A program made the position numbers and the translations under genes. From Planctomycetota bacterium (GTDB taxonomy: Bacteria > Planctomycetota > Phycisphaerae > Sedimentisphaerales > Anaerohalosphaeraceae), in assembly GCA_021160785.1 (NCBI GenBank), contig JAGHBX010000092.1, forward strand, positions 1-16,606: a DNA stretch of 16,606 bases, in the 5' to 3' direction. A model generated the notes under the pieces. The model saw nothing but the letters and a program-made list of their open reading frames with translations, was not told the DNA's origin and ran no database searches. The number at the start of each line of letters is the position of its first letter. The first letter of the stretch is position 1. Below are positions 8,173 to 14,705 of the stretch, piece after piece.

Positions 8173-9654
8173 ATGAACAAATCTACACGCAGAGATTTCC
8201 TGAAAGGCGTCGGTATCGGGGCTGTTTCGCTGGGCCTGCCTGTCTGGAGTGCGGGGGCCGCCGCCGGGCGAAAGAAGCCGAATGTTTTGTTTATTGCTGT
8301 TGACGATCTCAACGACTGGATCGGTTGCCTGGGCGGCCATCCGGATGCCAGGACGCCGAACATTGACCGCCTGGCGAAACGCGGTGTTCTCTTTAGCAAT
8401 GCTCATTGTGCGGCGCCTGCGTGCAATCCTTCGCGGGCGGCGCTGATGACGGGTGTTCGGCCCTGGACGTCGGGCGTGTATATGAATCCGAACCCGTGGC
8501 GGCGGTCGCCGGTGTTGAAGAATGCGGCAGCTTTGCCGCAGCATTTCATGGCGCACGGGTATCGTGCGATGGGCAGCGGCAAGATCTATCACGGGAGCTT
8601 TCCGGATCCTGCGTCCTGGGATGAATACTGGCCGTCGCAGACTCAGAACAAGCCGCCGGATCCCCTGCCTGACGGTCGGCCGCTGAATGGGATTCCCAGA
8701 ACCTCGCATTTTGACTGGGGACCGGTGGATGCCGACAAAACAGAGATGGGCGACTGGAAAGTCGCCGACTGGGTAATCGGCCAACTGAACAAAAAACACG
8801 ATAAGCCCTTTTTCCTTGCATGTGGAATGTTCCGGCCGCACCTGCCGTGGTATGTGCCGAAGGAATACTTCGATCTTTATCCGCTCGACAAGATTAAATT
8901 GCCAACGATAAAGGAAGACGATCTGGATGACGTCCCGCCGATCGGCAGGAAAATGTCCGGCGGGAGGGATCATAGAAACGTCATCAAGTACAACCAGTGG
9001 CGAAAGGCGGTCCAGGGGTATCTTGCCTCGATCAGTTTTACCGACGAATGTATCGGCAGGGTCCTGGATGCGTTTGACAAGAGCGCATATACCGACAATA
9101 CGATCATTGTTTTCTGGGCCGATCACGGCTGGCATCTGGGCGAGAAGCTTCACTGGAGAAAGTTCGCCCTGTGGGAGGAGGCGACGCACAACCCGATGAT
9201 GTTTGTCGTGCCGGGGTTGACAAAGGCGGGTGGTCGGTGCAGGCGGCCGGTGAATCTGATTGACATTTATCCGACCCTGGTGGATGTTTGCGGGCTGACG
9301 CCGAAGGCTGAACTGGAAGGGGTAAGCCTAAAGCCCCTGCTTTTGAATCCGCAGGCTAAATGGGATCGACCCAGCCTGACGACGTATGGCCGGGGCAATC
9401 ATTCGGTTCGCTCCGAGCGGTGGCGTTATATCCGTTACTCCGACGGCACCGAAGAATTGTACGATCATGACGCCGACGAGATGGAGTGGACCAATCTGGC
9501 TTCTGATCCCAAGTATGCCCGTGTCAAGAAGGATTTAGCCAAATGGCTGCCCAAGACCGACGTGCCGGAGATATCCAGAGACAAAGGGAAAAAATCGCAG
9601 GTCGATAAGAGTGCGCAGCAGAAGAAGAACGCCAATAAGAAGGTAATATTATAG
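8173..9654 (+). CDS. Tat-exported sulfatase 6 (iduronate-2-sulfatase-like)
   Basis: S1 sulfatase of 493 residues. ATG 8173 follows GGGTGA (8160-8165) by 7 nt. The leader T-R6-R7-D-F-L-K has a G/V/L core ending near S-A-G-A-A-A, with no lipobox. Metal residues are D44-D45 in A-V-D-D-L-N-D-W, D317-H318 in W-A-D-H-G-W-H-L-G-E. The formylglycine motif is C84-N-P-S-R88 followed by A-A-L-M-T-G. G-K-I-Y-H-G replaces the usual G-K-W-H-L. The D-D-L-N-D opening, G-K-I-Y-H and W-H-L-G-E are typical of the iduronate-2-sulfatase branch (probably SulfAtlas S1_7, from memory), whose bacterial members include enzymes for uronic-acid and marine-algal polysaccharides. Here a uronic acid 2-sulfate substrate is only a guess. 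The C-terminal tail from about residue 465 is Lys/Gln-rich and looks disordered. It is 30 nt after sulfatase 5. Confidence 0.92.
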   Translation: MNKSTRRDFLKGVGIGAVSLGLPVWSAGAAAGRKKPNVLFIAVDDLNDWIGCLGGHPDARTPNIDRLAKRGVLFSNAHCAAPACNPSRAALMTGVRPWTSGVYMNPNPWRRSPVLKNAAALPQHFMAHGYRAMGSGKIYHGSFPDPASWDEYWPSQTQNKPPDPLPDGRPLNGIPRTSHFDWGPVDADKTEMGDWKVADWVIGQLNKKHDKPFFLACGMFRPHLPWYVPKEYFDLYPLDKIKLPTIKEDDLDDVPPIGRKMSGGRDHRNVIKYNQWRKAVQGYLASISFTDECIGRVLDAFDKSAYTDNTIIVFWADHGWHLGEKLHWRKFALWEEATHNPMMFVVPGLTKAGGRCRRPVNLIDIYPTLVDVCGLTPKAELEGVSLKPLLLNPQAKWDRPSLTTYGRGNHSVRSERWRYIRYSDGTEELYDHDADEMEWTNLASDPKYARVKKDLAKWLPKTDVPEISRDKGKKSQVDKSAQQKKNANKKVIL

Positions 9655-9691
9655 CCATGTGTGCAAGAAGCAGCATAGCCGCAACCAAAGT

Positions 9692-9697
9692 AAGGAG
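9692..9697 (+). promoter_or_regulatory. Shine-Dalgarno fixing the start of sulfatase 7
   Basis: AAGGAG lies 10 nt before ATG 9708, a slightly long spacing. The in-frame ATG at 9657, only 3 nt after the stop of sulfatase 6, would add 17 residues ahead of the Tat leader and has no good site of its own. Confidence 0.6.
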
Positions 9698-9707
9698 TAC
9701 AAGCACA

Positions 9708-11606
9708 ATGTTAAAGAACAGACGCGGTTTTCTCAAGATGATCGGGGCGACGGCGGCCCTGGCGGTAGTGCCGGGTATTGGGCGGGCGGAGTCGTCGCCA
9801 GGGCGTCGGCCGAATATTTTGTGGCTTTCGTGCGAGGATATCAGCCCGCACATCGGCTGTTTCGGCGACCCGCATGCGATTACGCCGAGAATTGACGCGC
9901 TCGCCACGGAGGGGGTTCGCTATACCAATACCTTTACCGCGGCCGGTGTGTGTGCGCCGGTGCGGTCGGGGATTATTACGGGGATGCACCACACGACGAT
10001 CGGGACGCATCATATGCGATGCAAGGCCAAGCTGCCGTCGTTTGTCAAGGCGTTCAGTTGGTACGTTCGCCAGGCGGGCTACTACTGCACGAACAATTCC
10101 AAGACGGATTACCAGACGGGCGACATTGTCGATGCGTGGGATGAGTCCAGCAGCAAGGCGCACTGGCGAAATCGCAAGGGCGACGAGCCGTTCTTTGCCG
10201 TATTCAATTTCACGGGTTGTCATGAAAGCGGCATTGCCAGCGAGTCGAAATATCGCAGCGTAACCAAAGACCTCACCGCCGCCCAGAGGCAGGACCCAAG
10301 CAAGCTGAAACTGCCGCCATACTATCCCGACACGCCGATTGTGCGCGAGGACTGGAAGCGGAATTACGAACTCATCACGGCGATGGACGCCTGGGCGGGC
10401 AGGATGATCGACGAGATCCGGCAGGCGGGGCTTTATGACGATACGATCATCTTCTTCTGGTCCGATCACGGCGTGGGACTGCCGCGGGCGAAACGCTGGC
10501 TGTACGACTCGGGCACACATATCCCGCTCGTCATCAGGACGCCGGAGAAGTTCCGCACGGCGGGGCAGGGCAAACCCGGCGCGATCGACGACCAACTCGT
10601 AAGCTCCATCGACTTCGGCCCGACGGTTATGAACCTTGCCGGCGTCAAGGTCCCCCGGTATATGCAGGGACAGCCCTTCCTTGGGGCAAATCTCCCCGGC
10701 CCTCGTGAGTATGTCTACGGCGCACGCGACCGCATGGATGAGCGGTACGACATTATTCGAAGCGTCCGCGACAAGCGCTACCGCTACATCCGCAATTACG
10801 AACCGCTCAAGACCTGGTACCAGTACATGAACACGCCCGAAAAAGGCGCGACCATGAAGGAGATTCGACGCGTCGCCGCCACAGGGAAACTTCCGCCCGC
10901 GGCGAAGCTCTTTATGGCGTCCGAAAAACCCGTCGAAGAACTCTATGACTTAAAGACCGATCCGCATGAAATCAATAACCTTGCCTCCGATCGCAAGTAC
11001 AAAAACATCCTCGAAAGGATGCGTAAGGTGCATCTGCAATGGGTTCAGGACACCAAAGACGTTGGGCTTATCCCCGAGCCTGAAATAATGCAGCGCGAAC
11101 AGAAGTACGGCAGCCGATATGCAATACTGCGCCAGCCTGACGGCGATGAACTGAACAAACGTCTCGGCAGGATCGCCGCCCTTGCCTCGGAGGGAAAATC
11201 CGCCCTCGGAGAACTCATCAAGGCTCTCGACGATGAAGATGCCGCCGTTCGCTACTGGGGCGCTACCGGCATAGGCAATATCGGCGTCGGTGCCGCCTCG
11301 GCCGCGGAGAAGATAACCGCCGCGCTGAAAGATGAATCAGTCAGCGTCCGCGTTGCGGCGGCAAGGGCGCTTTGCCGGATGGACAGGCCTAAGAAGGCAT
11401 ACGCTGTCCTGGCGGATGCATTGAACAGCGAGTATCAGTGGGGTCGATTGCAGGCGGCGATTGTGCTCGATGAGATGGACGAAATGGCAAGGCCGCTCGA
11501 GGATGAATTGAAAAAGGCGTTGAGCAAGCAGCCTAACAAGTATATTACACGTGTGGCCAACCGCGCTCTCAATGAGATTAACGGCACGCACAAGACGGTG
11601 CGGTAG
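9708..11606 (+). CDS. Tat-exported sulfatase 7 (sulfamidase-like) with C-terminal HEAT-like repeats
   Basis: S1 sulfatase of 632 residues, the longest of the set. The leader N-R5-R6-G-F-L-K is a twin-arginine type (G in place of D), with likely cleavage after G-I-G-R-A27. The first metal pair is E43-D44 in L-S-C-E-D, glutamate replacing the usual first aspartate; the second is D253-H254. The formylglycine motif is C82-A-P-V-R86 followed by S-G-I-I-T-G-M-H. The G-K-W-H motif is replaced by N-S-K-T-D. These features fit the heparan N-sulfatase (sulfamidase) branch; removal of N-sulfate is possible but unproven. After the sulfatase C-terminal subdomain (E-L-Y-D-L-K-T-D-P-H-E-I), residues about 480-632 form helical repeats of HEAT/PBS-lyase type (L-I-K-A-L-D-D-E-D-A-A-V-R-Y-W-A pattern, at least three units). 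Such repeats usually mediate protein contacts. It is the last gene of the operon, 53 nt after sulfatase 6. Confidence 0.92.
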   Translation: MLKNRRGFLKMIGATAALAVVPGIGRAESSPGRRPNILWLSCEDISPHIGCFGDPHAITPRIDALATEGVRYTNTFTAAGVCAPVRSGIITGMHHTTIGTHHMRCKAKLPSFVKAFSWYVRQAGYYCTNNSKTDYQTGDIVDAWDESSSKAHWRNRKGDEPFFAVFNFTGCHESGIASESKYRSVTKDLTAAQRQDPSKLKLPPYYPDTPIVREDWKRNYELITAMDAWAGRMIDEIRQAGLYDDTIIFFWSDHGVGLPRAKRWLYDSGTHIPLVIRTPEKFRTAGQGKPGAIDDQLVSSIDFGPTVMNLAGVKVPRYMQGQPFLGANLPGPREYVYGARDRMDERYDIIRSVRDKRYRYIRNYEPLKTWYQYMNTPEKGATMKEIRRVAATGKLPPAAKLFMASEKPVEELYDLKTDPHEINNLASDRKYKNILERMRKVHLQWVQDTKDVGLIPEPEIMQREQKYGSRYAILRQPDGDELNKRLGRIAALASEGKSALGELIKALDDEDAAVRYWGATGIGNIGVGAASAAEKITAALKDESVSVRVAAARALCRMDRPKKAYAVLADALNSEYQWGRLQAAIVLDEMDEMARPLEDELKKALSKQPNKYITRVANRALNEINGTHKTVR

Positions 11607-11619
11607 GCTCCGGCATATC

Positions 11620-11817
11620 ATGTGGCCGATTAACTGCAAAAGGACTTTAAGGCCTGGGTTATGGAAAACACTGCTTCGAGTACACGGTTTGGTCAAGAAG
11701 GTGGCTAAGGAAAATCGGTATATTTTAACGGCCAAAGGGCAAAAGTTCGCCTGCATGTGCTTAGCGTCGATAAACAGAAGAGCGCTATGCTATCTCATAA
11801 CCGATACGGCCCTCTGA
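11620..11817 (+). pseudogene. Possible remnant of a winged-helix-like protein C-terminus
   Basis: Between sulfatase 7 and the small membrane protein, one plus frame from ATG 11620 to TGA 11817 gives about 65 residues. Its middle, L-L-R-V-H-G-L-V-K-K-V then N-R-Y-I-L-T-A-K-G-Q-K, resembles the C-terminal signature (L-R-x-H-G-L-I-x-K-V … R-Y-x-x-T-x-x-G) that I recall from a family of uncharacterised, often decayed bacterial proteins with winged-helix character. No Shine-Dalgarno and no family-like N-terminal part are visible, and the start overlaps no plausible leader, so it reads as a broken 3' fragment, perhaps left by a past insertion at the end of the operon. It could also be chance coding in spacer DNA. 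Confidence 0.35.
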
Positions 11818-11838
11818 GACGGGCGAAAGGAATCGAAT

Positions 11839-12201
11839 ATGGACAAAGTAATCCTGGTCATTGGAATTGTGATCATCCTGTGGGGAATCTGGGTCGTCGT
11901 CAAGCCCGGCGTCGTCAAGGCGATTCTAACGCGCATCAAAGGGCCTCTCATTTATGTTCCCGCCCTTCTGCGGATCGCCCTGGGCGTGGTATTTTTGGTC
12001 TCGGCCCGGGACTGTAAGCATACATGGGTCATCATGGTCTTTGGAATCATCTTCTTCGCCGCCGGCATCGGTATGTTTATGATCAAGCCGGCTAAGCTGC
12101 AGGCCTTCTTCGAGCGATGGGCCAACCGTGCGCCGCTGACAATAAGGGTGCTCGGCATCATCGCCGCGGCTGGCGGCGGAGTCATCGCATACGCAGCATA
12201 A
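11839..12201 (+). CDS. Small four-helix membrane protein with internal duplication
   Basis: 120 residues; AAAGGAA at 11826-11832 lies 6 nt before ATG 11839. Four hydrophobic segments are visible at about 3-22, 37-55, 63-82 and 100-119, so it is an inner-membrane protein. The two halves look alike: each starts with a G-I-rich helix, then K-P and a short amphipathic basic stretch with A at a fixed distance (K-P-G-V-V-K-A-I-L and K-P-A-K-L-Q-A-F-F), then a second helix beginning near R-x-L. This suggests fusion of two copies of a two-helix unit resembling small DUF2065-type proteins; I cannot confirm the family. It is on the same strand as the sulfatases but 232 nt downstream, and is convergent with the next gene (41 nt apart). 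No function is assigned. Confidence 0.75.
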   Translation: MDKVILVIGIVIILWGIWVVVKPGVVKAILTRIKGPLIYVPALLRIALGVVFLVSARDCKHTWVIMVFGIIFFAAGIGMFMIKPAKLQAFFERWANRAPLTIRVLGIIAAAGGGVIAYAA

Positions 12202-12242
12202 ACGCTCCCTCTTGCCAACAGTTCTAAGACGACGCGGTTTGC

Positions 12243-13052
12243 CTACCTGCCGGAATTCCACCTGCGCCACGGATTGCTAAAAGACAGTTTTCTCTTCTTA
12301 ACAACTATCAGCCCGGCAACAAAGACAATAGCAGCGCCGGTAAGAAACCCGTGCCTCCTGGCAAAGCCCGCAACCGCGCCGCAGGGAGTCAGGATAAACT
12401 TCGCGGCGAAACCCTTCGGCTTGGCTTCCTCTGCCGGCGCTTCGCTTCCAGCCTCGTCCGTGCCGCTTGCGGTGGACGGCTGAATCTCTTCATATCCCTG
12501 GGCCGGCTTGGTGTCCTCAGCGAGAAGCAATACATCGGCGATATGCATCTTGTCCAGGTCCGCAGCAGGGTCCGGCTCATCGGCGCCCAATCCCAGGCTC
12601 ATGGCGGGAATCGGATACCCCAGGCCTATTCTTTCTGCAAGTTCCGCTGTCGCTTCCTTCTCGGAGCAGTCCTCGGCCATCGGCTGGGCGCTTTCGGCAA
12701 AAATCTCCTGAACAACGCCGGCGTCATCGGCCTTGACGATGCCCTCTACAGCGATTGCCACCGGATCCGCCTCGACTGCCATTTCCACTTCCGCATCGTC
12801 GGTTTCAGCCTCAAAATCCTCGCCTGCCACTTCGGGCCCCGGATATGCCGTTTCATCAAGAGCATTTCCAACCGCCTCGGCGACGACCTCGAGATCGGCG
12901 ACGGCGGCAATGACCGGTTCCGGCCCGGCGGCGACCGGAGGACCATTTACTATAGCCTCCTCACAGCCCCCTGACAGGCAAAGCACCAGGCACAACAGTG
13001 CAAGATGCAGCGTTAAAAGTACGGTTTGCGCGAAATGTCTGTTCCTGTCCAT
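12243..13052 (-). CDS. Acidic Ala/Glu-rich envelope protein, putative lipoprotein with C-terminal membrane helix
   Basis: 269 residues, family not recognised. It is read leftwards from ATG 13052. The N-terminus has a basic start, a long hydrophobic stretch (8-26) and L-S-G-G-C30-E-E, a lipobox-like site with serine instead of an aliphatic residue at -3, so lipidation is likely but not certain. Residues about 31-220 are strongly acidic and low in complexity (many E, D, A, V, P), probably extended or disordered. Residues about 222-250 carry a hydrophobic helix (G-A-A-I-V-F-V-A-G-L-I-V-V) followed by K-K-R-K and an Arg-rich end, a stop-transfer pattern placing the tail in the cytoplasm. A protein tethered at both ends across the periplasm-like space is one reading. 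An open frame on the opposite strand (12351-12974) is a shadow: it lacks a binding site and leader. Confidence 0.75.
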   Translation of the reverse strand: MDRNRHFAQTVLLTLHLALLCLVLCLSGGCEEAIVNGPPVAAGPEPVIAAVADLEVVAEAVGNALDETAYPGPEVAGEDFEAETDDAEVEMAVEADPVAIAVEGIVKADDAGVVQEIFAESAQPMAEDCSEKEATAELAERIGLGYPIPAMSLGLGADEPDPAADLDKMHIADVLLLAEDTKPAQGYEEIQPSTASGTDEAGSEAPAEEAKPKGFAAKFILTPCGAVAGFARRHGFLTGAAIVFVAGLIVVKKRKLSFSNPWRRWNSGR

Positions 13053-13058
13053 AGGAAT

Positions 13059-13064
13059 CTCCTT
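13059..13064 (-). promoter_or_regulatory. Shine-Dalgarno fixing the start of the acidic envelope protein
   Basis: AAGGAG on the minus strand lies 6 nt before ATG 13052. The frame can be extended five codons to a TTG at 13067, but the binding site sits inside that extension, so ATG 13052 is the start. Confidence 0.8.
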
Positions 13065-13232
13065 CAAAATCCATTAACGAGGCTGATCCTGTGGCGTCCG
13101 AAGCGAGTACGAAAGCCCCCATTTTTAAGCCGCCCAGCTACACCGCCAAGCAACCTTACGGATATGTTATCGGACAGGCATCGCAAAAACAATTAGTCTT
13201 TTTGGAATTTTTCATAGAAAATACCTGCCCGC

Positions 13233-13248
13233 GCCGGAGCCCTCCGGC
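13233..13248. repeat. GC-rich inverted repeat
   Basis: GCCGGAG-CC-CTCCGGC is a perfect 7-bp inverted repeat with a 2-nt loop (tighter than ideal; a 6-bp stem with a 4-nt loop also forms). On the plus strand it is followed by a pyrimidine run CTTCTCTT, on neither strand by a real T-tract. No adjacent gene ends here, so a terminator role is doubtful. Confidence 0.5.
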
Positions 13249-13290
13249 CTTCTCTTAGGTATATATACCATCGCCCGGGCAAATTCATGG

Positions 13291-13319
13291 TTGACATCCT
13301 GCGGCATGGCGACATAATA
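13291..13319 (+). promoter_or_regulatory. Sigma70-like promoter without an obvious gene
   Basis: A perfect TTGACA at 13291-13296 is followed after 16 nt by CATAAT (13313-13318) or after 17 nt by ATAATA (13314-13319). This is the best promoter match in the window. It points rightwards into a stretch with no recognised gene. A small stem-loop CCGTT-ACATC-AACGG (13320-13334) followed by ATTTTA lies just downstream and could be an operator or early attenuator. Planctomycete promoter consensus is not well known, so the match could be chance. Confidence 0.35.
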
Positions 13320-13705
13320 CCGTTACATCAACGGATTTTACCTTATAATCTTGTCGCAAATCGGCATCGGTATGAAAGATTCCGGCGGTTTCAAATACTA
13401 TGGAGAATCCTGTGGCGGCAATAGCGATGGCGTATGACATCAGGGATACCCCAATCGACAACTACACCGAGTTCGTCGCCAGCGTAAACCGCTCGTGATT
13501 GCCATTCCCGTTTGTGCGCGGGTAAGCAATCTTGCAACAGTAAAAATCCTACTCGCGAGAACCCCGGCGCACCACAACCCTAAAGGGTATAACACCCCAA
13601 CCGCCAGGAGTAACAGCTCAAACCTCCACCCATCTCGCTTGCCTCCTCAACCTCGCCCGACATGACAAGCCTTCTTGAAACGGCATCGCGAACCTTTAGT
13701 TCACG

Positions 13706-13721
13706 CGTCGTTCAAACGACG
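13706..13721 (-). terminator. Hairpin downstream of the 307-residue secreted protein gene
   Basis: CGTCGTT-CA-AACGACG is a 7-bp inverted repeat whose outer flanks (CAC / GTG) can pair further with a 2-nt bulge. It lies about 20 nt beyond the stop of the minus-strand gene that ends at 13742, the expected place for a terminator, but no T-tract follows on the minus strand, so intrinsic termination would be weak. Confidence 0.4.
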
Positions 13722-13741
13722 TGTTTACTCATGCCAGTCGA

Positions 13742-14665
13742 TTAAGGAGTTGTCTCCTTGCCTTTAACAGCTTTTTTTGAAGAACGCCTTCTCCACTCTT
13801 TTGCATATCCGATTTTCTTAGCACCTGTTATCTTAGCATCCTGAATTTCCCATATGCACCCGTTAAGTAAAACATCAGGAATGCTCGTAACTTCATCATC
13901 TGGATCGAATATGACATCCGCACCCATAACAGGTTTCTGTTTAAACTTTTCAGCCTTTTCTTTTGAAAGACGTTTTTTTGCTGCGGCCAAACCGTCGTAA
14001 ATATAAGAAGGAGGATACGTTCTGGCTTTTGCTTTCTCTAACACTATAACAGCATTTTTGCCCTTTACAATGACATAAGCGGTTAAAATCGGACCCCAAT
14101 TTTCGTTATTAAAAGTGCCGTAGTAACCACAGATTATAGCGTGCGTCTTTTTCCCCGGAATCCTCTTTGGCCCGAGAAAAAGATGGAACTTACTTTTCGG
14201 TGCCGCAGCCAGTCCTTTCCCGGTCAACGTATCTGCTTCGCCTAAAACGTACTTATCAGGCAAAATAGCCTCCGTTGCCAAACGAATAATATCATCTAAT
14301 GGCTGGTCATCATTATCAAATAACGCAACCTGACTCTTATACCAGATAATAAGGAAATCTTTTTCATTGCGTATTCGAATCTTCCCCTTGCCAAAAACTG
14401 ATTCCACAATATGAGGTTTATGCTCCCAGTTGCTCAGTTCTACAATTTGAATTTCTTTACTCTCATCTGTTACGGTGTCGTAAGTTTCTCGATTGACTCC
14501 ATTTCCAAGGTACATTTGCGTGTCACCTTTTGCAAAATACATTTGCATGTCATCTTTTTTCATTTGTCGCTTCTTTGCTTCTGATGCATAAGAATACATA
14601 GAGGGTATAAACAAAACGAACAGTAATACAACAAAACATTTGCGGAAAAGACTCTTGTCAAACAC
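13742..14665 (-). CDS. Secreted protein of unknown family, GTG start
   Basis: 307 residues, read leftwards from GTG 14665. The frame is open back to ATG 14722, but that start overlaps the end of the upstream gene, lacks a binding site and would place 19 charged residues ahead of the signal peptide; a perfect AAGGAG 6 nt before GTG 14665 decides the start. Residues 1-27 are a Sec signal peptide (K-S-L-F-R-K then a Val/Leu/Phe core, likely cleaved after S-Y-A27). The mature part has a short 9-residue repeat (residues about 38-55, Q-M-Y-F and Q-M-Y-L), then mixed alpha/beta-looking sequence with Lys-rich stretches and a strongly basic C-terminus. I do not recognise a domain. It follows the transglutaminase-like gene by 40 nt and so is probably co-transcribed with it. 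Its AT-rich composition differs from the sulfatase genes. Confidence 0.8.
   Translation of the reverse strand: MFDKSLFRKCFVVLLFVLFIPSMYSYASEAKKRQMKKDDMQMYFAKGDTQMYLGNGVNRETYDTVTDESKEIQIVELSNWEHKPHIVESVFGKGKIRIRNEKDFLIIWYKSQVALFDNDDQPLDDIIRLATEAILPDKYVLGEADTLTGKGLAAAPKSKFHLFLGPKRIPGKKTHAIICGYYGTFNNENWGPILTAYVIVKGKNAVIVLEKAKARTYPPSYIYDGLAAAKKRLSKEKAEKFKQKPVMGADVIFDPDDEVTSIPDVLLNGCIWEIQDAKITGAKKIGYAKEWRRRSSKKAVKGKETTP
14511..14560. repeat. 27-nt tandem duplication inside the unknown secreted protein gene
   Basis: The plus-strand word TACATTTGC begins at 14511 and again at 14538, 27 nt apart. The first 20 nt of each unit differ at only two positions. The unit is nine codons long and keeps frame, giving the repeated Q-M-Y motif just after the signal peptide. 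Confidence 0.6.
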
Positions 14666-14671
14666 AGCTTG

Positions 14672-14677
14672 CTCCTT
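14672..14677 (-). promoter_or_regulatory. Shine-Dalgarno fixing the GTG start at 14665
   Basis: AAGGAG on the minus strand lies 6 nt before GTG 14665, in the 40-nt gap after the stop of the upstream gene. Confidence 0.75.
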
Positions 14678-14705
14678 AATCTTTTTTTTATTCTCAAGAA
14701 TTAGC

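Larger units (their letters stand above)
13068..13741. other. Gene-poor spacer between the two divergent blocks
   Basis: No protein longer than about 60 residues is convincing on either strand. Contents seen: a GC hairpin (13233-13248), the 12-nt palindrome GGTATATATACC (13258-13269), a promoter-like site (13291-13319) followed by a 5-bp stem-loop (13320-13334), a second TATAAT (13344-13349), two short overlapping plus-strand frames without binding sites (13372-13437, 21 residues, and 13400-13498, 32 residues with protein-like composition), a degenerate relative of the leader palindrome (ATTCCCG … CGGG, 13504-13522), and a hairpin near the next minus-strand stop (13706-13721). It may contain a small RNA, a small protein or only decayed sequence. 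Confidence 0.6.

Noticed and set aside
7552..9189. Long open frame on the minus strand (545 codons) across sulfatases 5 and 6
   Set aside because: It lies antisense to two clear sulfatase genes, is Arg/His/Pro-rich with no recognisable domain or leader, and arises from codon bias of the plus strand. The same applies to 1158-2147, 2792-3613, 6667-7455 and 9711-10595 on the minus strand.
12351..12974. Plus-strand open frame of 207 codons opposite the acidic envelope protein
   Set aside because: No ribosome-binding site or family-like sequence; the minus-strand frame has a perfect Shine-Dalgarno, signal sequence and membrane helix.
13495..13665. Plus-strand frame of 56 codons from GTG 13495
   Set aside because: Pro/Ser/Asn-rich with no binding site and no recognisable motif; it probably is chance in spacer DNA.
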